64,000 nt of DNA from Caballeronia sp. SBC1 (GCF_011493005.1 NZ_CP049157.1:1054001-1118000), one strand, 5' to 3'; positions 51,450-61,098 are shown, counted from the first letter of the stretch. Notes: a model not told the origin generated them from the letters alone. Numbers and translations: made by a program.

Positions 51450-53840
51450 ATGAGCGTAGCCGACTACTTCACCTCGATGGATTACGGACCTGCACCGGAA
51501 GACGACGGCGCCGCGCGCGCCTGGCTGGATCAACACGCGACCGGCTTTGGTCATTTCATCGACGGCGCCTTTCGCGCGCCATCGGCCGGTGAGCACTTCG
51601 ACTCGCTGGAACCCGCGACAGGGCGCGTGATCGCAAGCATCGCGCAGGGGGATCAGGCTGATATAGACGCAGCAGTTGATGCTGCTCATCGCGCGCTGCC
51701 CGCGTGGCAAGCGTTGGGCGGCGCGGGTCGCGCACGGCATTTGTATGCGCTCTCGCGCATGGTGCAGCGGCATGCGCGGCTCTTTGCCGTACTCGAATCT
51801 CTGGATAACGGCAAGCCGATCCGCGAGTCGCGTGACATCGATATCCCTCTTGTGGCAAGACACTTTCTGCATCACGCAGGCTGGGCGCAATTGCAGGACC
51901 GCGAGTTCGCCGACTGGGCGCCGCTCGGCGTGATCGGCCAGATCGTGCCGTGGAATTTTCCGCTGCTGATGCTCTCGTGGAAGATCGCGCCGGCGCTCGC
52001 GCTGGGTAATTGCGTGGTGCTGAAGCCCGCCGAATACACCCCGCTGACCGCGTTGTTGTTCGCCGAGCTAGCAGCGCGCGCAGGCTTGCCCGCAGGCGTG
52101 CTGAACGTGGTCACCGGCGACGGCCGGACCGGCGCTGCGCTGGTCGAACATCCGCGCGTGGCGAAGATTGCGTTCACCGGGTCGACGGAAGTAGGCCGGC
52201 AGATTCGCGTGGCGACTGCGGGCTCGGGCAAGTCGCTTACGCTTGAACTTGGCGGCAAGTCGCCGTTCATCGTATTCGACGACGCCGATCTCGACAGCGC
52301 CGTGGAAGGTGTCGTCGATGCGATCTGGTTCAACCAGGGCCAGGTCTGCTGCGCCGGCTCGCGGCTGCTGGTGCAGGAAGGCGTGGAGAAGCGCTTCATC
52401 GATAAACTGAAACGCCGCATGGACACGCTGCGCGTTGGGCCGTCGCTCGACAAGGGCATCGATCTGGGCGCGATTGTGGATGCGGTTCAGCTTGAGCGGA
52501 TTCGTTCGCTTGTTGAGCGCGGTGTGCAGGAAGGCTGCGAGATTCATCAGCCCAAGGGTTTGCGCTTGCCCGAACAAGGAGCGTTCTATCCGCCTACTTT
52601 GGTGACGAACGTCGCTCCCGCGTCCACGCTCGCACAAGAGGAAATCTTCGGGCCTGTGCTGGTGACAATGAGCTTTCGCACGCCTGACGAAGCGGTCGCT
52701 CTGGCAAATCATTCGCGTTATGGTCTCGCCGCAAGCGTCTGGAGCGAGACCATCGGCCGTGCGTTGGATATCGCGCCGCGCCTGCAATGCGGCGTGGTCT
52801 GGATCAACGCGACCAATCTCTTCGATGCCGGTGTTGGCTTCGGCGGGTATCGCGAATCGGGCTTCGGCCGTGAAGGTGGACGCGAGGGCATTTACGAATA
52901 TCTGAAGCCGCGCGCGTGGACTAAGTTGGCCGTTCGTTCCGAGCCTTCCGAGCATGTCGCGCAGCCTTCCGCTTTCGAAGCGGATAGCAATGTCAGCACA
53001 CTCGACCGTACTGCTAAGTTGTTTATCGGCGGCAAGCAGGTTCGACCGGACAATGGTTACTCGCGGCTGGTGCATGCGCCGTCGGGGGCGATCGTCGGTG
53101 AAGTGGGCGAGGGTAATCGCAAGGACGTACGTAACGCCGTAGCCGCTGCTCGCAACGCTGAAAAGTGGTCGCAAGCCAGCACGCATAACCGTGCCCAGGT
53201 GCTGTATTACCTCGCGGAAAACCTGTCGGCACGTGCCGATGAATTCGCGAAGCAACTCGTGGCGCGGACCGGCGTTTCCGCCGCCGATGCCGAGCGCGAA
53301 GTCGAAGCATCGATCACGCGATTGTTCACTTACGGGGCATGGGCCGACAAGTTCGATGGCGCGGTGCATTCGCCGCCGCTAAGAGGCGTTGCGCTGGCAA
53401 TGCACGAACCGCTTGGCGTGATTGGCGTGGTGTGCCCGGATGAAGCGCCGTTGCTGGGGCTCATTTCGCTGATTGCACCGGCGCTTGCGCTGGGTAACCG
53501 CGTGGTCGCCGTGCCGAGCGAAACCTGCCCGCTGATGGCGACCGATTTTTATCAGGTGGTCGAGACGTCGGATGTGCCGGCGGGTGCGTTGAATATTGTC
53601 ACCGGTGAGCGTAAGGCGCTGGCGTCGACTTTGGCAAAACACGACGATGTCGATGCGTTGTGGTGCTTCGGCGGCGCGGATTTGTCGATGGTGACTGAGC
53701 GTGAATCGGTGGGCAACCTGAAGCGCACGTTCGTGGATTACGGCCGCGTATTCGACTGGTTCGACGCCGCAAGCGAAGGCCTGCCGTTCCTGCGCCAAGC
53801 CGTACAAGTAAAGAACATCTGGATCCCGTACGGAGACTGA
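51450..53840 (+). CDS. ALDH16-like double-domain aldehyde dehydrogenase
   Basis: A 796-residue dehydrogenase with two ALDH modules. The first (about residues 30-500) is complete: WNFPLLMLSWKIAPALALGN, FTGSTEVGR, catalytic Glu in LELGGKSP, and Cys300/Cys301 in GQVCCAGS. The second (about 520-790) repeats the NAD-binding part (FIGGKQVRPDNG, GVIGVVCPDEAPLLGLISLIAPALALGN in family order) but has no catalytic cysteine module and ends early. This is the ALDH16 layout. In this operon it most likely oxidises the acetaldehyde released by DeoC to acetate. The start at 51450 lacks a strong ribosome binding site. Confidence 0.88.
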   Translation: MSVADYFTSMDYGPAPEDDGAARAWLDQHATGFGHFIDGAFRAPSAGEHFDSLEPATGRVIASIAQGDQADIDAAVDAAHRALPAWQALGGAGRARHLYALSRMVQRHARLFAVLESLDNGKPIRESRDIDIPLVARHFLHHAGWAQLQDREFADWAPLGVIGQIVPWNFPLLMLSWKIAPALALGNCVVLKPAEYTPLTALLFAELAARAGLPAGVLNVVTGDGRTGAALVEHPRVAKIAFTGSTEVGRQIRVATAGSGKSLTLELGGKSPFIVFDDADLDSAVEGVVDAIWFNQGQVCCAGSRLLVQEGVEKRFIDKLKRRMDTLRVGPSLDKGIDLGAIVDAVQLERIRSLVERGVQEGCEIHQPKGLRLPEQGAFYPPTLVTNVAPASTLAQEEIFGPVLVTMSFRTPDEAVALANHSRYGLAASVWSETIGRALDIAPRLQCGVVWINATNLFDAGVGFGGYRESGFGREGGREGIYEYLKPRAWTKLAVRSEPSEHVAQPSAFEADSNVSTLDRTAKLFIGGKQVRPDNGYSRLVHAPSGAIVGEVGEGNRKDVRNAVAAARNAEKWSQASTHNRAQVLYYLAENLSARADEFAKQLVARTGVSAADAEREVEASITRLFTYGAWADKFDGAVHSPPLRGVALAMHEPLGVIGVVCPDEAPLLGLISLIAPALALGNRVVAVPSETCPLMATDFYQVVETSDVPAGALNIVTGERKALASTLAKHDDVDALWCFGGADLSMVTERESVGNLKRTFVDYGRVFDWFDAASEGLPFLRQAVQVKNIWIPYGD

Positions 53841-53923
53841 ACGCCAGCCGCCCGGGTTCGACATAGAATCATGAGCGATGACCTCGCAACACAGCGAGGC
53901 ACGCTCAACATGAAGGAGACGCA

Positions 53924-54412
53924 ATGCTGAAGAACCTCGATCCGCTGCTGAACGCCGACGTCCTGCACGCGCTGTGCGCGATGGGCCACGGCGATGAAGT
54001 CGTGATCTGCGACGCCAATTTTCCTGCGGATTCCGTCGCGCGCCAAACGGTGCTCGGCCATGTGCTTCGACTCGACGGCGTGAATGCGCCGCGTGCGATC
54101 CGCGCGGTGTTGTCGGTGTTGCCGCTGGATAGTTTCGTCGATCATCCGGCCGAGCGCATGGAAGTGGTTGGCGACGCCAACGCGCTTCCCGCCGTACAAC
54201 GCGAAGCGCAAACCGAAGTGGACGCCGCCGAAGGGCGCGCGACTCCCTTTGCTTCCATCGAACGTTTTGCATTTTATGAACGCGCCAAGCAAGCGTATTG
54301 CGTGATCGCTACCGGCGAAGCGCGTGGGTATGGCTGCTTCATCTTCAAGAAGGGCGTGAACCTCGCGCCTGATGCACCGGCTGCCGTTTCAGATCCGGAG
54401 AGCACGCGATGA
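53924..54412 (+). CDS. RbsD/FucU-type sugar mutarotase
   Basis: A 162-residue mutarotase. The opening MLKNLDPLLNADVLHALCAM and GHGDEVVICDANFPADS match RbsD/FucU. YERAKQAYCVIATGEARGYG and FIFKKGV end the domain. These proteins interconvert pyran, furan or anomeric forms so a kinase can use the sugar. AAGGAG lies six bases before the ATG. The stop overlaps the ribokinase ATG (ATGA), so the two are translated together. A small hairpin (CCTCGC-AACACA-GCGAGG, 53882-53899) precedes it. Confidence 0.9.
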   Translation: MLKNLDPLLNADVLHALCAMGHGDEVVICDANFPADSVARQTVLGHVLRLDGVNAPRAIRAVLSVLPLDSFVDHPAERMEVVGDANALPAVQREAQTEVDAAEGRATPFASIERFAFYERAKQAYCVIATGEARGYGCFIFKKGVNLAPDAPAAVSDPESTR

Positions 54413-55365
54413 ACCGCAGCGTCGTCATCCTCGGCATCTACGTGACGGATCTCACGTTTCGCGCCGAGCGCATGCCGCTGCTGGGCGAGACCATCGCCGG
54501 ATCGGCGTTTGCGATGGGGCCGGGCGGCAAGGGGTCGAACCAGGCAGTGGCCGCAGCACGCGCGGGTGCCGACGTGATCTTCTGCACGCGCCTCGGCGCC
54601 GATGCGTTCGGCGACATCGCACGCTCGACGTGGGCCGCTGAAGGCATCACGGCGCGAGCAATAACTACTGATGGCGTGGCGACCGGTGCGGCGCATATCT
54701 TTGTTGACGACGCCACGGGTGGCAACGCGATCATCGTCGCGGCGGGCGCGGCAGGACGCTTGTGCGCCGAAGACGTTGAAGCAATCGAAGGCGATATTGC
54801 GTCGGCCGTCGTGTTCGTCACGCAGCTTGAACAACCCATTCCCGCTGCGCGACGCGGCCTCGAACTCGCGCGTCGTCACGGCGTGACGACCGTGTTCAAT
54901 CCGGCGCCCGCGCTACCGCTCGACGACGACATCTTTCCCCTCTGCGACTACATCACGCCGAACGAAACTGAAGCAACGGCGCTGACAGGTATCGCGATTG
55001 CTACTGTCGATGACGCACGCCGTGCCGCTGATGTCCTGCTCGGAAAGGGCGTGCGCGCTGTGATCGTGACGCTGGGCGAAGCGGGGGCGTTGCTGCATAC
55101 GCTGGAACAATCGGTACTGGTGCCAGCCTTCAATTGCGGTCGCGTGGTCGAGACCGCAGGCGCAGGAGATGGCTTCACCGGCGGCTTCGCGGCGGCGCTT
55201 GCACGCGGCGAAAGTCCGTTGAACGCGGTGCGTTTCGGCTGTGCGCTGGCGAGCTTGTCGGTCACGCGTCCCGGCACCGCACCGTCAATGCCTAAGCTTG
55301 CTGAGATCGAAGCTGTGCTCGGCGAACCCGTGCAATCCGGCAGCATGTCGGCTAACCATTCCTGA
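54409..55365 (+). CDS. rbsK: Ribokinase-like PfkB sugar kinase
   Basis: A 318-residue sugar kinase. The substrate-side motif is GPGGKGSNQAVAAARAGADV (about residues 36-55), and the ATP/anion-hole motif with the catalytic Asp is ETAGAGDGFTGGFAAAL (about 248-264). It phosphorylates ribose or a related pentose at O5. Next to DeoC and an acetaldehyde-type dehydrogenase, 2-deoxy-D-ribose is a good candidate substrate, so the true name might be deoxyribokinase; the residue pattern alone cannot decide. Symbol by family. Confidence 0.88.
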   Translation: MNRSVVILGIYVTDLTFRAERMPLLGETIAGSAFAMGPGGKGSNQAVAAARAGADVIFCTRLGADAFGDIARSTWAAEGITARAITTDGVATGAAHIFVDDATGGNAIIVAAGAAGRLCAEDVEAIEGDIASAVVFVTQLEQPIPAARRGLELARRHGVTTVFNPAPALPLDDDIFPLCDYITPNETEATALTGIAIATVDDARRAADVLLGKGVRAVIVTLGEAGALLHTLEQSVLVPAFNCGRVVETAGAGDGFTGGFAAALARGESPLNAVRFGCALASLSVTRPGTAPSMPKLAEIEAVLGEPVQSGSMSANHS

Positions 55366-55381
55366 ACGGAGGAGCGCCTCG

Positions 55382-56416
55382 ATGAACACATCGAAATGGC
55401 TCGCCGACCGGCAACTGAATTTCCTGGTCGCCGTGAACCTGCTGGTCGTGATTGTCGCGACTGCCTTGTCGCATGGCCAGTTCGTCGATATCGACAACCT
55501 TCAGTCCATGGGCAGTCAGTTGCCCGAGCTGGGCCTCCTCGCGCTCGGCATCATGCTCTCGATGGTATCGGGTAACGGCGGTATCGACCTGTCGGGTGTC
55601 GCGCTCGCGAACCTCTCGGGCATGGTCGCCGCGCAGTTGCTGCCCATGCTCGTTTCCGCCGACAACTCGCCGTCGCTCTATACCGCCGTGTTCTGCGTGA
55701 TCACCGTGACGCTTGGGGCGGCCGGCGGCTTGATGAACGGCTTCATTATTGCGCGCCTGAAACTCACGCCTATCCTCTGCACGCTCGGTACGTCGCTGCT
55801 GTTTACCGGCATTGCCGTGGTGTTGAGCAATGGTGCATCCGTGCGGGTGGAGTACGTCGACGCCCTCTCCGACATCGGCAATGGCACCTTCCTGCAAGTG
55901 CCCATTTCGCTGTGGATTTTCGTGGTCACGGTGTTGCTGCTCGGCTGGGTGTTGAAGCGCACCCCGTTCGGTTTGCGGCTCTACCTGATGGGCACGAATC
56001 CGAAAGCCGCGTTTTATGCCGGCATTCCGCGCGACCGCATGTTGATCCTGACCTACGGCATGTGCGGCGTGCTTGCGTCGCTCGCGGGACTTATCAGCGC
56101 GTCGCATACGTCAAGCGCAAAGTGGGACTACGGCAACTCGTACTTGCTGATCGCGATCCTGATCGCCGTGATGGGCGGCGTGAATCCGGCGGGCGGTTAC
56201 GGAAGGATAGTCTGCGTCTTCCTGGCCGCGACCGTGCTCCAGTTCCTGTCGAGCCTGTTCAACCTGCTGGGCATCTCGCAGTTCTTCGGCGACTGTGCGT
56301 GGGGCTTCCTGCTGCTCGCGTCGCTGGCGCTTGCGGGTGGAGAGCGCGTGCGGGCGATCTTCGGCATGGGCGGCGCCGCGCCCGTCTCGAAGGTGCCAAA
56401 ACCGCCGGCGGCGTGA
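55382..56416 (+). CDS. Sugar ABC importer permease 1
   Basis: A 344-residue inner-membrane permease of the RbsC/branched-chain type with about ten membrane segments (LGIMLSMVSGNGGIDLSGVA is the conserved cytoplasmic motif region, followed by NGFIIARLKLTPILCTLGT and AAFYAGIPRDRML). GGAGGAG precedes ATG 55382. The frame is open upstream inside rbsK, but that is shadow. It is one of two different permeases in the operon, the other being at 59102, so the pore is probably a heterodimer. Confidence 0.9.
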   Translation: MNTSKWLADRQLNFLVAVNLLVVIVATALSHGQFVDIDNLQSMGSQLPELGLLALGIMLSMVSGNGGIDLSGVALANLSGMVAAQLLPMLVSADNSPSLYTAVFCVITVTLGAAGGLMNGFIIARLKLTPILCTLGTSLLFTGIAVVLSNGASVRVEYVDALSDIGNGTFLQVPISLWIFVVTVLLLGWVLKRTPFGLRLYLMGTNPKAAFYAGIPRDRMLILTYGMCGVLASLAGLISASHTSSAKWDYGNSYLLIAILIAVMGGVNPAGGYGRIVCVFLAATVLQFLSSLFNLLGISQFFGDCAWGFLLLASLALAGGERVRAIFGMGGAAPVSKVPKPPAA

Positions 56417-56491
56417 CTGGATAAACAAGCTTCCCGGGCTTCAAAACTTCATCTCATGTGCAGCACAAACAAACCATAACGGAGACAACGC

Positions 56492-57496
56492 ATGAAACTC
56501 AATCGAATCGCCATCGCGCTTACCGCTGTCACGCTTGCGGCCGGAGCCATTGCTGTCGCGCAGGCCGCGACCGACGAAACCATCGTCACGGTGGTCAAGG
56601 TCACAGGTATCAACTGGTTCAACCGGATGGACGAGGGTGTGAAGGAATTCGCTAAGGACAACCCGGGCGTGAACGCGTATCAGACCGGACCGGGGCAGGC
56701 GGACGCTGCGCAGCAACTGAAGATTATCGAAGACCTGATCGCGAAGAAAGTCACGGCGATCGCGGTGGTTCCCTACGATCCGCCGACCCTCGAACCGGCG
56801 CTCAAGAAAGCGATGGATCGCGGTATCAAGGTTGTCACGCATGAAGCGGACAACGAGAAGAACACGATGGTCGACATCGAAGCCTTCGACAACACCGCGT
56901 ACGGCGCAGGCCTGAACGAACGGCTCGCGAAGTGCATGGGCGATCAGGGCAAATGGGCGGTGCTGGTCGGCTCGCTCGGTAGCCGCTCGCAGGTTCAGTG
57001 GGCCGATGGCGGTATTGGCAATGCGAAGCAGAAGTACCCGAAGATGGATCTGGTCGAACCGAAGCTTGAAACCAATAACGATGGCGAGCGTGCCTACCAG
57101 GTAGCGAAGGAAGTGCTGCGCAAGCACCCGGATCTGACGGGTTTTCAAGGGTCGTCGTCGCTGGACGTGATCGGCATTGGGCGTGCGGTGGAAGAGGCCG
57201 GCAAGATTGGCAAGATCTGCGTGTACGGTACGGGCCTGCCGACGGAAGCCGGCAAGTTCCTCGAGAGCGGCGCGATCAACGGCATCGCTTTCTGGGATCC
57301 GAAGCTTGCCGGTATTGCGATGAACAAGGTCGCGAAAATGTTGATCGATGGCAAGACGGTGGAGAACGGTGCTGACCTCGGTCTCGTTGGTTATAACAAG
57401 GTCACGGTCACCAAGGGTCCGGGCAAGGGCATCATTGTGCGCGGCACCGGCTGGGTAGACGTCGACAAGACCAACTACAAGCAGTATCCGTTCTGA
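56492..57496 (+). CDS. Sugar ABC importer binding protein, RbsB-like
   Basis: A 334-residue type 1 periplasmic binding protein. The signal peptide ends near AIAVAQAATDE. The mature part has VVKVTGINWFNRMDEGVKEF, IEDLIAKKVTAIAVVPYDPP and GSSSLDVIGIGRAVEEAG. This subgroup (RbsB, RhaS and LsrB-like) binds pentoses, rhamnose or autoinducer-2. GGAGA precedes the ATG. It lies between permease 1 and the ATPase; a strong hairpin follows its stop. Confidence 0.9.
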   Translation: MKLNRIAIALTAVTLAAGAIAVAQAATDETIVTVVKVTGINWFNRMDEGVKEFAKDNPGVNAYQTGPGQADAAQQLKIIEDLIAKKVTAIAVVPYDPPTLEPALKKAMDRGIKVVTHEADNEKNTMVDIEAFDNTAYGAGLNERLAKCMGDQGKWAVLVGSLGSRSQVQWADGGIGNAKQKYPKMDLVEPKLETNNDGERAYQVAKEVLRKHPDLTGFQGSSSLDVIGIGRAVEEAGKIGKICVYGTGLPTEAGKFLESGAINGIAFWDPKLAGIAMNKVAKMLIDGKTVENGADLGLVGYNKVTVTKGPGKGIIVRGTGWVDVDKTNYKQYPF

Positions 57497-57518
57497 TCGT
57501 TAATCGCTGATGCGGTAA

Positions 57519-57543
57519 AGCGCGCACGGCTGCCGTGCGCGCT
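57519..57543 (+). terminator. Hairpin after the binding-protein gene
   Basis: AGCGCGCACGG-CTG-CCGTGCGCGCT is a perfect 11-bp stem with a three-base loop. It starts 22 bases after the binding-protein stop and ends 32 bases before the ATPase start. No T run follows, so it probably slows decay of the binding-protein message or weakly attenuates downstream genes, as seen in many ABC operons. Confidence 0.6.
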
Positions 57544-57575
57544 GTCTTCAGGAAGTTGACAGGGTAGAAGGTTCA

Positions 57576-59105
57576 ATGATGAGTACAACGCCGCTTCTCG
57601 AAGTCGTCGATATCCATAAGCGCTTTACCGGCGTTTATGCGCTGCGTGGCGTGAGCCTTTCGTTCCAGCGCGGGCAGATTTACCACCTGCTCGGCGAGAA
57701 CGGGTGCGGCAAGAGCACGCTGATCAAGATCATCTCGGGCGCGCAGCCGCCCGATCAGGGCGAGCTTGTGATCGAAGGCGTAAGGCACGCGCGGCTTGCG
57801 CCGCTGGAGGCGTTGTCGGCGGGTATAGAGACGGTGTATCAGGACCTTTCGCTGCTGCCGAACATGAATGTTGCCGAGAACGTGGCGTTGACATCCGAAC
57901 TCGCCGCGCATGCGGGGCGGCTTGCGCGGACCTTCGATCGCCGCGCGCTGGCGAAAACGGCGGCGCGTGCTTTGGAAGCGGTCGGGTTGCCCAGCGACGC
58001 TGATTTCCAGGCCACGCTGGTCGAGCAGTTGCCGCTGGCGACGCGGCAACTCGTGGCAATCGCGCGTGCGATTGCGAGCGAGGCGAAATTCGTCATCATG
58101 GACGAGCCGACTACATCGCTCACGCAAAAGGAAGTCGACAACCTTATCGCGGTGCTGGCGAAGCTGCGCGCCGACGGCGTAGCCGTGCTGTTCGTGAGTC
58201 ACAAGCTGGATGAGTGCTATGCGATCGGCGGTGAAGTGATCGTGCTGCGCGATGGTCAGAAGATGGCGCAAGGGCCGATCGAAAATTATACGAAGGCGCA
58301 AATTGGCGAGTTGATGACGGGCAAGCAGTTATCGAATGAGCGATACCGGCAGGCTGAAGTCATGGATGGCCACGACATCGTGCTGGATGTGAAGGCGTTA
58401 TCGCGCTCCCGCCAGTTTGCCGATGTCACGTTCTCGCTGCATCGCGGAGAGATTCTTGGCGTGACGGGGTTGCTTGACTCGGGGCGCAACGAATTGGCGC
58501 GGGCATTGGCAGGCGTCGCGCCCGCGGATAGCGGCACGGTGACGTTGGATGGTTCTATCGTGCGGCTTAAAACGCCGTCCGATGCTAAGTGGCAACGCAT
58601 AGGCTATGTGCCGGAAGACCGCTTGAACGAAGGGCTTTTTCTCGATAAGTCCATTCGCGACAACGTCATCACCGCGATGATCTCCAGCCTGCGGGACCGC
58701 TTCGGCCAGGTCGACCGGAAACGTGCGCGCGAGCTTGCAGAGCGCACCGTGAAGGAATTGCAGATTGCGACGCCAGACGTCGATAAACCGGTTCAGTCGC
58801 TTTCCGGTGGCAACCAGCAACGTGTGTTGATCGGCCGATGGCTTGCTATCGACCCGCGTGTCTTGATCCTGCACGGCCCCACAGTGGGCGTGGATGTGGG
58901 ATCGAAGGACATTATTTACCGCATCATGCAGCGCTTGGCGAAGCAGGGCATCGGCATCATTTTGATCAGCGATGACTTGCCTGAGCTGCTGCAGAACTGC
59001 GACCGAATCCTGATGATGAAGAAGGGCCGTGTCTCGAACGAATATCGTGCGGGGCAGTTGACTGAGGCCGATCTTTATCACGCTTTACTTTCAGAGGCAG
59101 CATGA
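57576..59105 (+). CDS. Sugar ABC importer ATPase, two-domain RbsA type
   Basis: A 509-residue double ATPase. The first half has Walker A GENGCGKSTL (residues 39-48) and Walker B in KFVIMDEPTTSL. The second half has the degenerate GVTGLLDSGRNELARAL in place of a standard Walker A, the signature LSGGNQQRVLIGRWLA and LILHGPTVGVDVGSK. This asymmetry is normal for RbsA/MglA. A second ATG at 57579 is equally possible. Its stop overlaps the next permease by four bases. It powers both permeases. Confidence 0.93.
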   Translation: MMSTTPLLEVVDIHKRFTGVYALRGVSLSFQRGQIYHLLGENGCGKSTLIKIISGAQPPDQGELVIEGVRHARLAPLEALSAGIETVYQDLSLLPNMNVAENVALTSELAAHAGRLARTFDRRALAKTAARALEAVGLPSDADFQATLVEQLPLATRQLVAIARAIASEAKFVIMDEPTTSLTQKEVDNLIAVLAKLRADGVAVLFVSHKLDECYAIGGEVIVLRDGQKMAQGPIENYTKAQIGELMTGKQLSNERYRQAEVMDGHDIVLDVKALSRSRQFADVTFSLHRGEILGVTGLLDSGRNELARALAGVAPADSGTVTLDGSIVRLKTPSDAKWQRIGYVPEDRLNEGLFLDKSIRDNVITAMISSLRDRFGQVDRKRARELAERTVKELQIATPDVDKPVQSLSGGNQQRVLIGRWLAIDPRVLILHGPTVGVDVGSKDIIYRIMQRLAKQGIGIILISDDLPELLQNCDRILMMKKGRVSNEYRAGQLTEADLYHALLSEAA

Positions 59106-60175
59106 GCGAGTCACTTCATCGCGTTGCTCAGACATCGCAAGGCGCATCCGCGCTAAGTCCGGCATTGGCCGAGGTTGCGCCGCAGGTGCAGCGGCTCAGT
59201 TTTATTGGGCGGCTGGTTCGTAATCCTGAATGGTTCACGGTCGGTTTGATTCTTGTGACGTGCCTGGTGGTGGGCACGTTGAATCCGCGCTTCTTCCAGT
59301 TCGCGACGGTCTTCGATTTGCTGCATTCGGGGACCACGGTGTCGTTGTTTGCGCTGGGGACGCTGGTCGTGCTGGCATCGGGCGGTATCGATGTGTCCTT
59401 TACCGCCATTGCTGCTTTTACGATGTATTCAATCACCAAGGCTGTGTTTGCCTGGTGGCCCGATGCGCCGTTTTTTGTGATTCTGGTTTGCGGCGCGGTG
59501 GGTGGTGTGTTGCTCGGGTTGATCAATGGCGTGCTGGTGCATCGGCTGAAAGCGCCTTCGTTGATTGTGACTATTGGTACGCAGTATTTGTATCGTGGGT
59601 TGCTGCTGACGTTTGTGGGTACGCAGTTTTTCATGAATATCCCGCATAGCATGGATAGCTTCGGGCAGTTGCCGCTGTTTTTCTATCACACGAACGATGG
59701 GCTTCGGGCAGTGTTGCCGGTGTCGGTGATTGCGCTGTTTATTGCTGCGGGCGTGACGTGGTGGCTACTCAACCGCACGATGATGGGACGGGGCGTGTAT
59801 GCGATGGGCGGCAGTCTGCCGATTGCCGAGCGGCTTGGTTATAACCTTCGCGCTATTCACCTTTTTGTTTTTGGTTACACGGGGATGCTGGCGGGTATCG
59901 CCGGAATTTTGCATGTATCGACGAATCGGCTGGCGAATCCGTTCGATCTGGTTGGGACTGAGCTGGACGTGATTGCTGCTGTGATTCTCGGCGGGGCGAG
60001 GATCACCGGTGGGACGGGGACGGTGGTGGGCACCCTGTTGGGCGTGGTGCTGGTTACGCTGATCAATAGCGTCCTGATTCTGATCGGCGTGCCGAGTACC
60101 TGGCAGAAGGTGATTATCGGGGCGTTTATTCTGGTAGCGGGGACGTTGTTTGCGCTGGGGAGAAGGGCGGCGTAA
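59102..60175 (+). CDS. Sugar ABC importer permease 2
   Basis: A 357-residue RbsC-like permease with about ten membrane segments and an unusual 35-residue soluble N terminus. ALGTLVVLASGGIDVSFTAI and INGVLVHRLKAPSLIVTIGT are the family motifs, and LDVIAAVILGGARITGGTGT is the conserved C-terminal region. It starts in the stop of the ATPase gene (ATGA). It is the last gene of the operon, ending before the convergent deoR. Confidence 0.92.
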   Translation: MSESLHRVAQTSQGASALSPALAEVAPQVQRLSFIGRLVRNPEWFTVGLILVTCLVVGTLNPRFFQFATVFDLLHSGTTVSLFALGTLVVLASGGIDVSFTAIAAFTMYSITKAVFAWWPDAPFFVILVCGAVGGVLLGLINGVLVHRLKAPSLIVTIGTQYLYRGLLLTFVGTQFFMNIPHSMDSFGQLPLFFYHTNDGLRAVLPVSVIALFIAAGVTWWLLNRTMMGRGVYAMGGSLPIAERLGYNLRAIHLFVFGYTGMLAGIAGILHVSTNRLANPFDLVGTELDVIAAVILGGARITGGTGTVVGTLLGVVLVTLINSVLILIGVPSTWQKVIIGAFILVAGTLFALGRRAA

Positions 60176-60195
60176 GGGCGGTTGGTTTCGCTTAC

Positions 60196-60219
60196 GGGCG
60201 GTTATCGATCGAACCGCCC
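60196..60219. terminator. Hairpin between the ABC operon and deoR
   Basis: GGGCGGTT-ATCGATCG-AACCGCCC is a perfect 8-bp stem 20 bases after the permease stop, followed by GGCAAATTT. A second possible hairpin, GACAACC-GCGCGAT-GGTTGTC, lies at 60331-60351. Both sit between convergent genes and may end transcription from either side. Confidence 0.5.
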
Positions 60220-60378
60220 GGCAAATTTGCGGGACCAACCCCGCGAACGTGAAACTCCGGAATAGAAGTCCGCGTCTCCGTTCAAATCGAGAAATTCACC
60301 GCGCAGTAAGTTCGTATCGGGATCATAGGTGACAACCGCGCGATGGTTGTCGATGCTTAGCCATACTAATGGCTTTGC

Positions 60379-61098
60379 TCACTTCCGAATTTCCATCCCC
60401 TTCTCCGTAATCAACGAATCAAACTGATCCAGTTGAGAAAACCGCACCGCCTTGACCTTCCCCAACTTGCTGGCATCGACCACGAGATGCCTTTCAACCG
60501 CGCTCTCCATCGCCGCCTGCTTGATCGCGACCTCGTGAAAATTCCAACACGTCACGCCACGCGACTGATCCACTCCGCCGGCTGAAATAAACGCCTTGTT
60601 AATCCCCATCCGCCGCAGCGTTTCAATACTTTCGTCGCTGGAAAACGAATCCGATGAAGGCGCATAAACGCCGCCCAATAAAATCATTCGCACATTGGCC
60701 TTGCGTCGCAAAATCTCGGCCACGTTCAGCGAATAACACACCACGGTCAAATGCATTTCAGCCGGAATGAGCCGCGCCAACGTGGTCAACGTAGTCCCGC
60801 AATCGATGAAAATGGTCTCGTTGTTCGCAAGCAGCCGCGCAGCCACCGCCGATGCCTCCGCCTTGGCCTGTGCAAAATGATCTTTCTCTTCGTCGATCGT
60901 ATAACCCGCGTTATTCGGAACATCCGAGGCGCGAACGATATATCCACCAAGGTAAGTGAAGGTCCCCGGACTCGCTGCTATGTCGCGGCGAACCGTCATC
61001 TCCGATACATCGAGCAAGGTCGCCGCATCGCGAAGACGCATCACACTTTGCTCGCGCAAAGCATCGGCAAGAACACGCAAACGATCGCTTTTGGTCAT
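60379..61098 (-). CDS. DeoR/GlpR family repressor
   Basis: A 239-residue sugar-phosphate-responsive repressor. The N-terminal helix-turn-helix reads MRLRDAATLLDVSEMTVRRD (about residues 20-39). The sensor domain has the family's FIDCGTTLTTLARLIP and LLGGVYAPSSDSF, and the catalytic-like KAFISAGGVDQSRGVTCWNF, then DASKLGKVKA, the phosphate-binding region. The gene is convergent with the sugar ABC operon. TGTTA/TAACA half-sites appear before this gene and before deoC, so it most likely controls both and is released by a pentose phosphate such as deoxyribose 5-phosphate, which is inference. Confidence 0.9.
   Translation of the reverse strand: MTKSDRLRVLADALREQSVMRLRDAATLLDVSEMTVRRDIAASPGTFTYLGGYIVRASDVPNNAGYTIDEEKDHFAQAKAEASAVAARLLANNETIFIDCGTTLTTLARLIPAEMHLTVVCYSLNVAEILRRKANVRMILLGGVYAPSSDSFSSDESIETLRRMGINKAFISAGGVDQSRGVTCWNFHEVAIKQAAMESAVERHLVVDASKLGKVKAVRFSQLDQFDSLITEKGMEIRK

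Noticed and set aside
52068..53369. A 433-codon minus-strand open frame
   Set aside because: It is antisense to the ALDH16-like gene and has shadow composition.
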